Shown here one piece after another: positions 1 through 5,388 of a stretch of DNA of 6,296 nt. Where the stretch lies: the NCBI GenBank assembly GCA_026193675.1, contig JAPHSO010000042.1, forward strand, positions 1-6,296, in the 5' to 3' direction. Below the pieces are notes generated by a model, which saw only the letters and a program-made list of their open reading frames with translations, did not search any database and had not been told where the DNA came from. The DNA is from Gammaproteobacteria bacterium. Lineage in GTDB: Bacteria; Pseudomonadota; Gammaproteobacteria; Thiohalomonadales; Thiohalomonadaceae. Made by a program: the position numbers and the translations under genes. Position 1 is the stretch's first letter, and every line of letters begins with the position of its first letter.

Positions 1-87
1 GGGTGGTTTGGTATTGCCGAGGCCAGAGAGGAGATCACATCTAGCATTCAGCGCTTCCAGGATGCTCCAGAAAAGCCGGCCTTCTAA
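1..87 (+). CDS. C-terminal end of an unidentified protein (5' truncated)
   Basis: Reading frame 1 is open from the first base and ends with TAA at 85-87. It gives 28 residues that begin GWFGIAEAREEI and end DAPEKPAF. The middle looks like an amphipathic helix with alternating acidic and basic residues, followed by a short proline-containing tail, which is typical of a protein C-terminus. Frame 2 is also open across this stretch, so the assignment rests on composition and on the clean stop before a non-coding gap. The family cannot be recognised from so few residues. The next gene starts 99 bases downstream on the same strand. Confidence 0.45.
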   Translation, partial: GWFGIAEAREEITSSIQRFQDAPEKPAF

Positions 88-103
88 ATCTACCGTCTGA
101 CTC

Positions 104-151
104 GTAGCTGTTTAGTTGCAGTTCTGCCTTGATTTGCATCTAAATAGCTAC
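104..151. repeat. 48-base imperfect inverted repeat (long hairpin) in an intergenic gap
   Basis: Two 21-base arms (104-124 and 131-151) face each other around a six-base loop, TGCCTT (125-130). The outer 12 positions, GTAGCTGTTTAG against CTAAATAGCTAC, pair fully if one G-U wobble is allowed (110 with 145). The inner arm adds TGCA pairing and the closing pairs 123-132 and 124-131. There are two T-T mismatches (116/139 and 122/133) and a second wobble (121/134). No T-run follows on either strand, so it is not a classical intrinsic terminator. It lies 36 bases before the phosphoesterase start and 17 bases after the preceding stop. It could be a leader structure, an mRNA-end stabiliser, an operator or a dispersed palindromic repeat. 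The sequence does not decide among these. Confidence 0.6.
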
Positions 152-186
152 AATCTAAACTGCACTCCTTTACCTGAAGTTTTGTT

Positions 187-702
187 ATGAAGATTTGTAT
201 CGTCTCTGACAGCCACGATAACCGAAATATGCTGGCCATGGCCGTTGAACAGGCCAAACAGTGGGGCGCTGAGGCGGTGATCCACTGTGGTGATGTGGTT
301 GCTCCTACGGCACTACGTCCGCTGCAGCAGTTCGGACTTCCTGTGCATGTGATCCACGGTAATAATACCGGGGATACCTATGCGATGTTTATGCTGGCCC
401 AGGAGCCAGAAAGTGTGATCCACTACCACGGTCAGGATGCCGGGATTCAACTTGATGGCAAGCGTATCTTCATCGTCCACTATCCCCACTATGCGGAGGC
501 GATGGCGGTTACCGGCGATTGGGATATCGTCTGTTTTGGCCATGATCACCGTCCCAGAATCGATACAGTCACCGGAATAACTGAGCAGCAGACACTGCTC
601 CTCAATCCGGGGACAGTTGCCGGAGTCGGCCCCAAAGCAAGCTATATTGTTGGAGATCTAGCTACGATGGAGTTTGAAATAGTAGAGCTTCCCAAATCCT
701 GA
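187..702 (+). CDS. YfcE/MJ0936-family metallophosphoesterase
   Basis: This 171-residue protein is a stand-alone calcineurin-like phosphoesterase with a two-metal active site, probably cytosolic. The metal-ligand set of the family is complete: D8 and H10 (SDSHDN), D36 (HCGDVV), N59 (GNN), H98 (VHYPH) and the H119-D120-H121 pair in FGHDHRP. The late LNPGTVAGVGPKASY segment (about 139-153) matches the usual family C-terminal end, and the length is normal. Family members hydrolyse phosphodiesters such as bis-pNPP in vitro; physiological substrates are mostly unknown, so no substrate is assigned here. Two details differ from the commonest form: GNNTGD in place of GNCD, and VHYPH in place of a THG-type motif. 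The ATG at 187 directly precedes the first beta strand (KICIVSDSH). No strong Shine-Dalgarno sequence is seen, and a long hairpin lies upstream at 104-151. Confidence 0.9.
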   Translation: MKICIVSDSHDNRNMLAMAVEQAKQWGAEAVIHCGDVVAPTALRPLQQFGLPVHVIHGNNTGDTYAMFMLAQEPESVIHYHGQDAGIQLDGKRIFIVHYPHYAEAMAVTGDWDIVCFGHDHRPRIDTVTGITEQQTLLLNPGTVAGVGPKASYIVGDLATMEFEIVELPKS

Positions 703-754
703 ACAACATCCAGCTTGCCTGGAGACGATGGGCTTAATAGAATAGCCCCACAAA

Positions 755-782
755 AATCATAACAAAAATGATTAATAATCAT
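755..782. promoter_or_regulatory. Three alternating AATCAT/ATGATT hexamers upstream of the hemerythrin gene (candidate operator)
   Basis: AATCAT occurs at 755-760, its complement ATGATT at 768-773, and AATCAT again at 777-782. The last two lie within a perfect 15-base palindrome, ATGATTA-A-TAATCAT (768-782), which ends 31 bases before the hemerythrin start. The surrounding 111-base gap is strongly A/T-rich and probably contains the promoter, though no convincing -35/-10 pair stands out. The half sites resemble FNR and Fur sites only loosely: the inner ATGAT/ATCAT arms are five bases apart, where FNR needs four, and the Fur consensus does not align well. The regulator is unknown, and chance in A/T-rich DNA remains possible. 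Confidence 0.3.
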
Positions 783-802
783 ACTAATAAAATCGATATT
801 TT

Positions 803-810
803 AAGGGGAA
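803..810 (+). promoter_or_regulatory. Ribosome binding site of the hemerythrin gene
   Basis: AAGGGGAA lies three bases before the ATG at 814, with its purine core about five bases away. It is a reasonable Shine-Dalgarno match and supports this ATG as the start. It is clearer than the upstream regions of most other plus-strand genes in the window. Confidence 0.6.
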
Positions 811-813
811 TTT

Positions 814-1254
814 ATGCAACCATTTATGGAATGGAGCGACAATCTGAATACGGGAATCGATGTCATCGATCTTCAACACCGCAAGATTGTCGACTACATC
901 AACGAACTTCATCGAGCATCTCAGACGATTGACCGTGATCTGGTCGGCCAGGTCCTTAACGGCCTAATCGAATACACCGCATCACACTTCGCTTTTGAGG
1001 AGGAGATGCTAATCGATAATCACTATGGTGAAATTGATGAGCACAAACGGCTCCATCAAAATTTTATCGAACGAATCAAAAGACATCTGGCAAACCACGA
1101 AAAAGGGGCCAATGTTGCCCGTGCACTCACAGGTGAGCTGCAGATCTGGCTCATTGCCCACATCAGCAAAGAAGATCAGCGTTATGTGCCCAGTGTGACA
1201 GCACCACCGGTAGGAAGTGCCGTTTCAAAGATGATTAAGAGGTTTTTTGGTTAG
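814..1254 (+). CDS. Bacteriohemerythrin (single-domain, non-heme di-iron O2-binding protein)
   Basis: This 146-residue protein is a single hemerythrin domain with an intact di-iron site. All seven canonical ligands are present at almost the classical spacing: H22 (LQHRK), H58 and E62 (SHFAFEEE), H77 and H81 (EHKRLH), H116 (AHISKED) and D121. The opening WSDNLNTGIDVID is the usual bacterial hemerythrin N-terminus. There is no signal peptide or membrane helix, so it is a soluble cytoplasmic protein. A short tail (about residues 127-146), ending basic and aromatic as KRFFG, extends past the four-helix bundle. Family members bind O2 reversibly and are linked to O2 storage or delivery, O2 sensing or NO handling; the role here is not shown by context. 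It is transcribed alone, followed convergently by moaE 51 bases later. A palindromic A/T-rich element and a good ribosome binding site precede it. Confidence 0.95.
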   Translation: MQPFMEWSDNLNTGIDVIDLQHRKIVDYINELHRASQTIDRDLVGQVLNGLIEYTASHFAFEEEMLIDNHYGEIDEHKRLHQNFIERIKRHLANHEKGANVARALTGELQIWLIAHISKEDQRYVPSVTAPPVGSAVSKMIKRFFG

Positions 1255-1305
1255 GAGGTGAGGGTTGTCTGAGCAGTGGCAGCTCCGGTCTAACTAGTGT
1301 AACCA

Positions 1306-1758
1306 TCAATAACCGGCGGTGTTTTTCTCGACCCAGCGGCTGTCACCACTCTCTAAGATCTCTTTTTTCCAGAATGGGGCCTTCGATTTCAAGGCCTCCA
1401 TCAACCAGCGGCAGGCCTCAAACGACTCTTTTCGGTGGCTCGACCAGACCGCGACCAGAACAATTGGGTCGTTAGGAAGCAGCCTGCCCACTCGATGGAT
1501 AATTAGCGCATCGAGCAGTCCCCATTTATCGGTGGCCTCCTCGGCTAACTGCTGCAGATGATTTTCGGTCATACCAGGGTAGTGCTCGAGCTCCATTCCG
1601 GTTACACCATCTCCCTCATTAAAATCGCGCATGGTTCCAACAAATGTCGCCACTGCGCCCACCTTACCGCTATTTAGTGCACCAATCTGCGCCTGCTCAT
1701 AACGCTGAAGCTCTTCCCATGGATTGAGGGGATTGTCCGAAACCTCAATCTTCACCAC
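1306..1758 (-). CDS. moaE: Molybdopterin synthase catalytic (large) subunit MoaE
   Basis: MoaE forms a heterotetramer with MoaD and converts cyclic pyranopterin monophosphate to molybdopterin by transferring two sulfurs from MoaD thiocarboxylate. The 150-residue product carries the family signatures: FVGTMRD (39-45, with the conserved R44), ELEHYPGM (56-63), HRVGRL (88-93), SSHR (106-109), and ALKSKAPFWKKE (122-133). In the last, K124 and K131 match the catalytic lysines known as K119 and K126 in E. coli. Length is normal. The longest start is GTG at 1758-1756, whose G is shared with the moaD TAG stop. A second GTG at 1755-1753 sits six bases from the GGAGG core rather than three, so the true protein may begin one residue later. 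It is cotranscribed with and translationally coupled to moaD. Confidence 0.96.
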   Translation of the reverse strand: MVKIEVSDNPLNPWEELQRYEQAQIGALNSGKVGAVATFVGTMRDFNEGDGVTGMELEHYPGMTENHLQQLAEEATDKWGLLDALIIHRVGRLLPNDPIVLVAVWSSHRKESFEACRWLMEALKSKAPFWKKEILESGDSRWVEKNTAGY

Positions 1759-1991
1759 TAACCTCCTGTGACGGGAGGGAAAAAGGCGACCTCATCTCCT
1801 GATGAAACAGGATCATTGGTGCCGCAGTACTCCTGATTGATCGAAACCAGGATATTGGGTGGCATCGCCTTGCCACCTGAGGCCTGGAGCCAGATATCGG
1901 CAACCGTGGCCACTTCACCAATCTCAACGGTCGCCCCATCACATCCCATCTGCTCACGGAGACTGGCAAAAAATTTCACTGAAACAGTCAT
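1758..1991 (-). CDS. moaD: Molybdopterin synthase sulfur carrier (small) subunit MoaD
   Basis: MoaD is a ubiquitin-fold protein whose C-terminal glycine is adenylated by MoeB and converted to a thiocarboxylate, the sulfur donor used by MoaE. The 77-residue product begins with the beta strand VSVKFFASLRE, has the typical GDEVAFFPPVTGG ending (65-77) and terminates exactly at Gly76-Gly77, as the chemistry requires. Length is close to the roughly 80 residues usual for the family. The ATG at 1991-1989 is the natural start because it precedes the first strand directly; a weak GGGG lies about nine bases upstream. Its stop overlaps the moaE start by one base. It is the first gene of a two-gene minus-strand unit diverging from moaC. 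Confidence 0.95.
   Translation of the reverse strand: MTVSVKFFASLREQMGCDGATVEIGEVATVADIWLQASGGKAMPPNILVSINQEYCGTNDPVSSGDEVAFFPPVTGG
1761..1767 (-). promoter_or_regulatory. moaE ribosome binding site embedded in the MoaD Gly-Gly codons
   Basis: On the minus strand the sequence reads ACA GGA GGT TAG, the end of MoaD (Thr-Gly-Gly-stop), and the same bases form AGGAGGT, a near-perfect Shine-Dalgarno sequence. The GGAGG core lies three bases from the first moaE GTG and six from the second. The obligatory Gly-Gly end of MoaD therefore also serves to initiate moaE. Confidence 0.75.
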
Positions 1992-2100
1992 TTAGATACC
2001 CCATATTTTGCATAAAGACCGGCAAAGTCGCGTCATAACTTTACTGTCCGGCCACTCCGCCCTATCATGGCATAAATTAATCACCAATACTTCCACAATA
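1992..2100. promoter_or_regulatory. Divergent intergenic region between moaD and moaC, with a candidate moaC promoter at 2040-2068
   Basis: This 109-base gap must carry control signals for both divergent moa transcripts. On the plus strand TTTACT (2040-2045) and TATCAT (2063-2068) are separated by exactly 17 bases and give a plausible sigma-70 promoter; transcription would start near 2075 and leave a leader of about 26 bases. A short inverted repeat, AAAGT at 2024-2028 and ACTTT at 2038-2042, touches the -35 box. No comparably good promoter is visible for moaD. The gap is too short and lacks the structure expected of a molybdenum-cofactor riboswitch. Confidence 0.4.
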
Positions 2101-2577
2101 ATGAGCGAACTTACCCATTTTAATGCCACTGGCGACGCCCATATGGTCGATGTCAGCGAGAAGTCAGTGACCAGTCGCACAGCTATTGCCAGCGGCATAA
2201 TCACCATGCAACAGGAGACGCTTGACCTCATCCTGCAAGGCAATGCCAAAAAGGGAGATGTGTTGGGAGTGGCTCGTATCGCCGGAATTATGGGGGCTAA
2301 AAAAACGCCAGATTTGATCCCTCTATGCCATCCACTAGCCTTGAGTAAGGTCGATATCGAAATGGCTCCGCTTACCGACGCTATAGGCATATCATGCCGG
2401 GCCACCGTCAAGACCAGTGGTCAAACCGGCGTTGAGATGGAGGCGCTGACCGCAGTGCAGGTCACACTGCTCACCATCTACGATATGTGCAAGGCGGTTG
2501 ACCGGGGTATGGTGATGGGCGATATTCAACTACTCGAAAAGATGGGCGGAAAGTCAGGACACTGGACGCGTAACTAA
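2101..2577 (+). CDS. moaC: Cyclic pyranopterin monophosphate synthase MoaC
   Basis: MoaC converts the MoaA product, 3',8-cyclo-7,8-dihydro-GTP, to cyclic pyranopterin monophosphate in the first stage of molybdenum cofactor synthesis. From the ATG at 2101 the protein is 158 residues, beginning MSELTHFNATGDAHMVDVS, which matches the E. coli MoaC start. Active-site residues sit at the same numbers as in E. coli: R26, K51, K67, H77 (LCHPL), E112 and E114 (GVEMEA), D128 and K131 (YDMCKAV). The frame is open upstream to an ATG at 2008, but those 31 extra residues are not part of the family and would overlap the likely promoter, so I chose 2101. No Shine-Dalgarno sequence precedes this ATG. It is the first gene of a unit with the 261-residue membrane protein and probably cobQ, and diverges from moaDE. 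Confidence 0.96.
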   Translation: MSELTHFNATGDAHMVDVSEKSVTSRTAIASGIITMQQETLDLILQGNAKKGDVLGVARIAGIMGAKKTPDLIPLCHPLALSKVDIEMAPLTDAIGISCRATVKTSGQTGVEMEALTAVQVTLLTIYDMCKAVDRGMVMGDIQLLEKMGGKSGHWTRN

Positions 2578-2578
2578 G

Positions 2579-3364
2579 ATGGTTTCCCAACGTATTGAAC
2601 TGTTTCTAAATCTACTCCTGCCGCTGTTGGGCGGAGGTAGCGTCTATCTACTCCTTCAATATATCGGTGGTCACCATGTTTTAAATGGAGAGCTACAATC
2701 AATTATTACTGTCATCTCCCTAATGGTTGCGATGGCCGTTTCCGTTATACCGCGCCACCTCATTCAGGCCGAACTACAGGATGGAATAGCCCAGCTGAAA
2801 AATGGCGCTGTTCTATTCACCGAAGAGCTCTCTTTAGATGCGCTTCTGGGCGGCAAAATCGTCTCATGGATACCCTTTAAGCAGCCGCTACAGACCACGA
2901 TCTGCATCGTTGGACCTCAAGAGTGGCGTTATATCGATGTGACCATCGATCGCACCATTAAAAAGAGTAATGAAGGCAGAGTGATTGCAGCCAATATAGA
3001 TGAGCTGTTCCCCGTACTGGAACAGCGTCTGCAACGTCTCATCTTCTCAATGTCAAAAAGAGATTCCAGTTTTGCCGATTTCTTTGCACAAAACCAGTTG
3101 ATGAACGATGAGGACATCAACGTTTTCAAGAGCAAGCTTCTCTCTACGATTGAGAGCGATCTTATTCCAGGGCTCGACTACGGAATAGGGACATCGGGAA
3201 TCATTATTAATATCGATTCTTTGCGCCGCGTAGAGCGAAAATTTGAGAGTGGTCGAGAAAGTTCATATATGGCTGCTGAAGATGATAATCTTGAGATCGA
3301 TCACCTGTTCAATGAAGATGAGCTCAACTCGATCTCAGCCGCTTTAGCAAAAAGAGACGTTTAA
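2579..3364 (+). CDS. Unrecognised protein with two N-terminal membrane helices and a cytoplasmic domain
   Basis: I do not recognise this 261-residue protein. Two hydrophobic segments lie near the N-terminus, about residues 6-27 (LFLNLLLPLLGGG...) and 38-58 (SIITVISLMVAMAVSVIP), joined by a short GGHHVLNGELQ loop. By the positive-inside rule both ends should be cytoplasmic. The remaining 200 residues are soluble, mixed alpha/beta in appearance, and include PQEWRYIDVTIDRTIKK (about 113-129), a helical charged stretch and an acidic C-terminal part (AAEDDNLEIDHLFNEDEL). No catalytic motif, P-loop, cysteine pair or repeat is visible. The ATG lies one base after the moaC stop, with no clear Shine-Dalgarno sequence, so translation is probably coupled to moaC. 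cobQ starts 34 bases later. A link to molybdopterin or cobalamin is only suggested by position; codon use looks like its neighbours. Confidence 0.8.
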   Translation: MVSQRIELFLNLLLPLLGGGSVYLLLQYIGGHHVLNGELQSIITVISLMVAMAVSVIPRHLIQAELQDGIAQLKNGAVLFTEELSLDALLGGKIVSWIPFKQPLQTTICIVGPQEWRYIDVTIDRTIKKSNEGRVIAANIDELFPVLEQRLQRLIFSMSKRDSSFADFFAQNQLMNDEDINVFKSKLLSTIESDLIPGLDYGIGTSGIIINIDSLRRVERKFESGRESSYMAAEDDNLEIDHLFNEDELNSISAALAKRDV

Positions 3365-3398
3365 TCTCCCTCCCCACCGCTCTGCCAGACTCAACTTA

Positions 3399-4895
3399 AT
3401 GATGAAAGGTTATACCAGGGACACCCTGATGATTCAGGGAACAACCTCTGATGCCGGGAAAAGTACGGTAGTCGCAGGACTATGTCGACTCTTCAGACAG
3501 CGGGGAGTTTCGGTCGCGCCATTTAAGCCACAAAACATGGCACTTAATAGTGCTGTAACCAGTGACGGTGGAGAGATTGGACGCGCCCAGGCGGTTCAGG
3601 CTCAGGCGGCCGGAATCGATTCTCACACCGATATGAATCCCATTTTGATCAAGCCCAACAGCGATCAGGGTGCCCAGATCATTGTGCATGGCAGGGCCAT
3701 TGGCAATATGGAGGCAGGTGAGTATCACCACTACAAAAAAATGGCGATGACGGCTGTGCTTGAATCCCACAACCGTCTTAAACAGCGCTATCCCTTGATC
3801 ATTGTAGAGGGGGCCGGCAGCCCTGCTGAGATCAACCTACGTGAGGGTGATGTGGCCAACATGGGATTTGCTGAAGAGGTTGACTGCCCTGTCATCATCG
3901 TTGCCGACATAGACAAGGGTGGTATCTTTGCTCATCTGGTTGGCACTGTTGAGCTACTCTCCCCAAGCGAGCAGCAACGGGTTGCCGGATTTATTATCAA
4001 TCGATTTCGCGGTGACATTAAGCTGCTGGAACCGGGAATCACATGGCTTGAAGAGCGCACAGGAAAAAAGGTTTTCGGTGTCCTGCCCTATATTCATGGG
4101 CTACATATCGAAGCAGAGGATGCCATTCCCGAAAACATCGTCCCCTCTTCAAATGGAGAGCACTCTAACCAACTCAGGGTCGTGGTTCCCACCCTGCCAC
4201 GAATTAGTAACCACACAGATTTCGATCTGTTGCGGCTGCATCCAGATGTCGATTTTCAATTTGTTCAATCGGTTGGTGAAACCGGCAATGCCGATCTGAT
4301 TATTCTACCCGGTAGCAAAAGTGTGCGTGACGATCTGGCCTGGTTAAATGAGAGCGGTTGGTCGAGTGCGATCAAGAGGCATCTGCGCTATGGTGGAAAG
4401 GTGATCGGCATCTGTGGCGGTTTTCAGATGTTGGGTAAGTCGATTCATGATCCGCTTGGATTGGAGGGCGATGCCGGAAGCTCCAAAGCTCTAGGGCTAC
4501 TAGATATGGAGACCACTCTTGGGGAGGAGAAGCAGCTGATTCGCCGCCAGGGAACCTTAGCTTTAGGTTCTGCACAGGTAGAGGGATATGAAATTCATAT
4601 GGGGATCAGCAGTGGGCCTGCCCTCCACTCTCCAGCAATCCATTTGGAAAATAGTGATGACGGTGCCATTAGTGAGGATCAGCAAATTCTGGGAACCTAC
4701 CTGCATGGTCTGTTTGATAACACCGATGCCGCTCGTGAACTGCTGGCATGGAGTGGTTTATCAAAGAATGCTCTTTCATCCGAGGCTCCCTTTGACTATC
4801 GACTACTTAAAGAGCAAGAGCTGGATCGGCTTGCAAACATTTTCGAAGAAAATCTTGATATTCAATCTATCGAATCACTGATGAATGCCGGTTGA
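3399..4895 (+). CDS. cobQ: Cobyric acid synthase CobQ (CbiP family)
   Basis: CobQ amidates the b, d, e and g carboxylates of adenosylcobyrinic acid a,c-diamide, using glutamine and ATP, to make adenosylcobyric acid in the cobalamin pathway. The 498-residue protein has the expected two parts. The N-terminal dethiobiotin-synthetase-like ATPase domain begins MIQGTTSDAGKST (P-loop variant, 14-22), followed by KPQNMALNS (43-51) and VEGAGSPAE (about 136-144). A class I glutamine amidotransferase domain follows from about residue 258, with the nucleophile C339 in GICGGFQMLG and catalytic H436 in GTYLHGLFD. Length is normal for the family (about 490-510). Two adjacent ATGs (3399 and 3402) could each start it, and neither has a clear ribosome binding site. 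The 34-base gap after the previous gene suggests cotranscription; no cobalamin riboswitch would fit. No other cob gene lies in the window. Confidence 0.96.
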   Translation: MMKGYTRDTLMIQGTTSDAGKSTVVAGLCRLFRQRGVSVAPFKPQNMALNSAVTSDGGEIGRAQAVQAQAAGIDSHTDMNPILIKPNSDQGAQIIVHGRAIGNMEAGEYHHYKKMAMTAVLESHNRLKQRYPLIIVEGAGSPAEINLREGDVANMGFAEEVDCPVIIVADIDKGGIFAHLVGTVELLSPSEQQRVAGFIINRFRGDIKLLEPGITWLEERTGKKVFGVLPYIHGLHIEAEDAIPENIVPSSNGEHSNQLRVVVPTLPRISNHTDFDLLRLHPDVDFQFVQSVGETGNADLIILPGSKSVRDDLAWLNESGWSSAIKRHLRYGGKVIGICGGFQMLGKSIHDPLGLEGDAGSSKALGLLDMETTLGEEKQLIRRQGTLALGSAQVEGYEIHMGISSGPALHSPAIHLENSDDGAISEDQQILGTYLHGLFDNTDAARELLAWSGLSKNALSSEAPFDYRLLKEQELDRLANIFEENLDIQSIESLMNAG

Positions 4896-4982
4896 ATATT
4901 TCCAACTCACCATCTATCACTTTTGAGGCATATTAGATCACTATACCTTGCTAAGCGGTGAAAGATTATTTAGTCTTCGGTA

Positions 4983-5381
4983 ATGAGTGTTGACCATCAT
5001 ATAGATGACGAAGCGAAGGTAATTATTACCTCACTGAATGGTGATGCCATTGATAGTGAACTTGTAGAGATACTGACAAACTATTTCAGGGATATTAAAA
5101 GCCAATCCAGATACGAGGCTTACAATGAGATCATCGACCTGAGAAACGTTCATGGTTTTAAACTGGAACCCCAGAAGATCCGTGAACTGGCCACAATCTC
5201 CTCCTCCTACGATAAAGATGGGATTAATACCAAACTGGCAATTATCGCCAGCTCAATTCTCGCTTTTGGCTTAGCCAAAATCTATGAGATCGCCAGAAAA
5301 ATTGACCGCAAAAGCTGCAAAGAGGTGCGTGTTTTCAAGCGCCTCTCAGATGCACATGAGTGGCTCGGTCTCCCCCCTTAA
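4983..5381 (+). CDS. Small SpoIIAA/STAS-like protein
   Basis: This 132-residue soluble protein resembles the SpoIIAA-like (STAS_like) family. The features that point there are a central beta strand ending in an acidic turn (EIIDLRNVHGF, about 48-58), a second core strand and helix (KLAIIASSILAFGLAKIYEIAR), and the C-terminal strand plus helix KEVRVFKRLSDAHEWLGL, the usual closing signature of these proteins. Such domains generally bind partner proteins or ligands, and no enzymatic role is implied. There is no signal peptide or true membrane helix; the hydrophobic stretch around residues 84-98 is better read as the fold core. The ATG at 4983 has no strong ribosome binding site, and the 87-base gap after cobQ shows no convincing promoter or terminator. 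Its stop is seven bases from the stop of the convergent cyclase gene. Family assignment is from motif pattern only. Confidence 0.6.
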   Translation: MSVDHHIDDEAKVIITSLNGDAIDSELVEILTNYFRDIKSQSRYEAYNEIIDLRNVHGFKLEPQKIRELATISSSYDKDGINTKLAIIASSILAFGLAKIYEIARKIDRKSCKEVRVFKRLSDAHEWLGLPP

Positions 5382-5388
5382 CCTGCTG

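Noticed and set aside
104..151. Integron attC recombination site
   Set aside because: The palindrome lacks the GTTRRRY and RYYYAAC core sites in the required places, and the neighbours are not gene cassettes.
730..748. GGGCT/AGCCC inverted repeat after the phosphoesterase gene as an intrinsic terminator
   Set aside because: The stem is only five base pairs with a nine-base loop, and no T-run follows on either strand.
768..782. FNR or Fur binding site upstream of the hemerythrin
   Set aside because: The inner ATGAT/ATCAT arms are five bases apart rather than the four FNR needs, and alignment to the Fur 7-1-7 consensus gives many mismatches.
2008..2100. N-terminal extension of MoaC from the ATG at 2008
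   Set aside because: The extra 31 residues do not belong to the MoaC family, whose conserved start MSELTH lies at 2101, and they would cover the best promoter candidate.
3919..4299. Overlapping out-of-frame open frames inside cobQ and similar frames antisense to the other genes
   Set aside because: They lie fully within well-supported genes, show no recognisable motif and have no start signals of their own.
4896..4982. Promoter or terminator between cobQ and the STAS-like gene
   Set aside because: TTGAGG (4923) and TATACC (4942) are only 13 bases apart, TTGCTA (4948) has a poor -10 partner, and GTTG/CAAC near 4892-4907 gives only a four-base-pair stem.
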